Shown here: piece after piece, positions 61,800 through 64,000 of the stretch
Layout of the letters: the number at the start of each line of letters is the position of its first letter
Position numbering within the stretch: the stretch's first letter is position 1
DNA from: Cricetomys ansorgei
Lineage: Eukaryota > Chordata > Mammalia > Rodentia > Nesomyidae
Assembly (NCBI GenBank): GCA_026225945.1
Contig: JAMJFZ010000681.1
Coordinates: forward strand, 45,001-109,000
Length of the DNA stretch: 64,000 nucleotides
Direction: 5' to 3'
Translations under genes and position numbers: made by a program
Notes under the pieces: model-generated
What the model was told of the DNA's origin: nothing
Seen by the model: only the letters and a program-made list of their open reading frames with translations
Databases searched by the model: none

Positions 61800-62340
61800 A
61801 AAATAATATATTTTCTTAATTCTTGGGAACTTGATACAGTATATTTTGAACATATTTACACCTCCCTAAAATCCTCCCAGATCTACTGCCCATTACATAA
61901 GCAGCCAAATTTGTGTTCTTCTCCTCTTCCTCCTCCTCCTCCTTCAATGAGTCCAATTTGTGATGCCTGTGTACTTTTGATTATATAGACACCCACTAAA
62001 TCATGGCAAAATTACATGAGGACACATCCTTAAAGAACACAAATTCTCCACATTCAGAAGATTTCACTTACCAATAGTTCTTCAGCTAGGGATGGGGTAT
62101 CCTTTACAACTCCTCCCAATATGCTGAGATTTGGTCTGACTTGAGCATTTGCAGATCTTGTGCATGCTATCTCAACTGCTGAAGTCATATGTGCAGCTTC
62201 CCTGTTATTGTCTAGAAAACATTATCTTTGTATTTATCTCTTACTTCTGACTCTTACAACCTTTCTAACCCTCCTCCACAATGATTTCTGAATCTTGGGG
62301 ATAATAGTATTGTTCTATTTGGGTCTAAGCATTCCATTCC
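61800..62340 (-). mobile_element. L1 3' fragment, antisense
   Basis: 'tatttacacctccctaaaat', 'cctcccagatctactgccca' and 'cctttacaactcctcccaat' are the reverse complement of rodent L1 3' sequence. A TCC-rich run lies at 61,917-61,945. Confidence 0.7.
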
Positions 62341-62554
62341 AGTCTCTTCTCTGCAACTAGACCACTGTTTGCCTTCATGTTAATTAACATCTACTACAAC
62401 AACAAATTTCTCTTATGAGGTCTGAGGGATGCATTATCCACAGGTGTAATTATAACTTGTTAGGAGTTGGTTTAATACTATATCCCCTATAAAAGAGTAA
62501 TAGTAGTAGATCCTTTCCCTGTGCCTATAATCTGTCTAGCTACAGTGTCCTCAT

Positions 62555-62840
62555 CAGTGTTCTGTTGCTGTGAAGAGACACTATGATCATGGCAACTCTT
62601 ATCAAAGAAAACATTTAATTGGTGCTTGGTTACAGATTCAGAGGTTTAGCTCATTATCATCAAGGTGAGAAGCATGCCAGCATGAAGGCAGACATGGAAA
62701 TGGAGAAATAGCTGAAAGTTCTACATCTGGATCTGCAGGCAGCAGGAAAACAGAGGGCCATGGGGCCTGGCTTGGGTTTTTGAAACTCCAAAGCCACCCT
62801 CAGTGACACACTGCCAGGTATGGATTCAACCTTCTGGAGT
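62555..62840 (-). repeat. Rodent dispersed repeat
   Basis: 'gtgttctgttgctgtgaaga', 'aacatttaattggtgcttgg', 'gcatgccagcatgaaggcag' and 'agccaccctcagtgacacac' match a very common rodent dispersed repeat, well preserved. The orientation label follows the sister copies and is arbitrary. Confidence 0.75.
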
Positions 62841-63180
62841 GGACCAGTCAGAAAGCAGATAGTCACAACTAACATGTGTTCCATGTGAACATGTTTTGTC
62901 ATGTCACAGAGTTCACAGATATTATTTATGATTACTTTTCTCCTCTGGTGTTGTTATTAGCACATTCCAACATCCATGAAAGACAGCCAATAGGAATGAA
63001 GCTTCTATGTGAGTACCAGCTTGATTTCTTCACTCTAGGATTTGTGTGTGGTGTCTTCAGCAATAGGCTTTACCTTAGAGGATAACTATGATCAATGGAA
63101 GTAGCTCAAAATAATTGGGGGAAACTATTAACAACTCTAATAGAGGTAACCCATTTATAGCATATTGCCCTGTTATAGGA
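62841..63180. other. No feature recognised
   Basis: A short unassigned interval between a dispersed repeat and an L1; the + open frame at 62,876-63,085 has no recognisable similarity. Confidence 0.3.
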
Positions 63181-63189
63181 CAACCCATT

Positions 63190-64000
63190 TAAACACACAT
63201 ACACACACTCTCTCCCTCCTTTCTCCATTATTTCCCTTTCTTCATTTATAGCACTGTGTTCAATCTTCTATCACTTCAAAGCTTTCAAGGCTTGCCTTGT
63301 GGACTCTTTCTAATTTCATGACCTCTATGGGTATTCCAAATGGAACACACATATCTGAAAGTTCAAAGCAATGTCTATGAAAGAGAAACAGAAAACAAGG
63401 TACATTTGTCTTTCTGAGTTTGGGTTACTTTACTCAGAAAATTTCCAGTTCCGTCCATTCACATGTGAATTTCATTGTTTTGTTTTTCTTAACACCTGAA
63501 TAATATTCCATTCTGAAAACATAATACATTTTCATTTATGTAGCACATTTTCACTTTCCAGTTGACATCTAGATGGTTATTTCTCTTTTCTGGCTACTGT
63601 GAATAGAGCACCATGAAATATAGATGAGCAATATGTCTGTAGTAGGACATTGGATCTTTAAGGTCCTTATGCCCAAGAGTGATATGTCTGAGTCATGTGC
63701 TATTTCTATGATTGAGAAACCTCTGTATTGATTTCCATAATGGCAATACCAGTTTGTACTCTCTCCAGTACTTCGTAATTTTTCTTTGTTCCCTGTCTTC
63801 ATTCAAACATTTTTCATCATTTGCTTTTATTAACCTGTTTCTTCTTTTTCAATCTTAGCTATTAATCCTTTGGTAGTGAAATCTAAATGTACTTTTAATA
63901 TTGGTTCTCTTGATTTTAAACATTTTTAGTGACTTCACAGTAATTTGTAATTTATATTTTAAAAAGGGTCTATTTAGTCCCATATTCTATTTTCAAAATG
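63190..64000 (-). mobile_element. L1 ORF2 3' part, antisense
   Basis: 'cagttccgtccattcacatg', 'aataatattccattctgaaa', 'tttctggctactgtgaatag' and 'atttccataatggcaatacc' are the reverse complement of the L1 ORF2 C-terminal region. It continues to the window edge. It is inverted relative to the L1 at 58,375. Confidence 0.85.

Overview
The window looks like nuclear DNA of a muroid rodent (mouse, rat, vole, hamster or deer-mouse group). It carries B1, B2 and ID-type SINEs, L1 fragments of rodent type, a rodent endogenous-retrovirus solo LTR and a Speer/takusan-like (Dlg5-derived) gene fragment. The species cannot be fixed from the sequence alone. The satellite monomer length (about 343-345 bp) recalls the roughly 345-bp major satellite reported for Peromyscus, but I could not compare sequences.

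Layout. 1-18,185 is one uninterrupted, single-orientation A/T-rich satellite array of roughly 53 monomers of about 340 bp. Each monomer is an ancient dimer of two diverged halves of about 170 bp. Monomers at the left edge (1-1,700) are nearly identical; they diverge rightward, and the array changes sequence type near 7,870. It ends abruptly at about 18,185. From 18.2 to 64 kb the DNA is ordinary interspersed-repeat-rich sequence holding decayed L1s (both strands), B1/B2/ID SINEs, a solo LTR with clear target-site duplication (31,921-32,413), a reverse-oriented nuclear mitochondrial insertion with ND2 and 16S rRNA segments (about 34,800-36,600), and microsatellites.

Genes. No complete protein-coding gene is evident, and nearly all long open frames are chance. 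Two gene fragments are recognisable. The first is a + strand Speer/takusan-like fragment: a first exon at 40,060 and a glutamate-rich exon at 41,270-41,435 with a Dlg5-like coiled-coil segment. The second is a - strand unprocessed pseudogene of the 5' end of Gcc2, with exon 1 at 55,132-55,191 (start codon lost), exon 2 at 54,121-54,205 and intact splice signals, next to a CpG-rich former promoter. A block of about 1.3-1.5 kb is present twice in direct orientation (about 19,543-20,940 and 42,483-43,830), so the region has been shaped by segmental duplication at a satellite edge. Just right of the second copy lies about 2.5 kb of decayed minisatellite with an internal inverted block.

The most unusual items are the dimeric architecture and zoning of the satellite, its half-unit deletion, and the minisatellite with the inverted block. 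I saw no self-contained new gene system.
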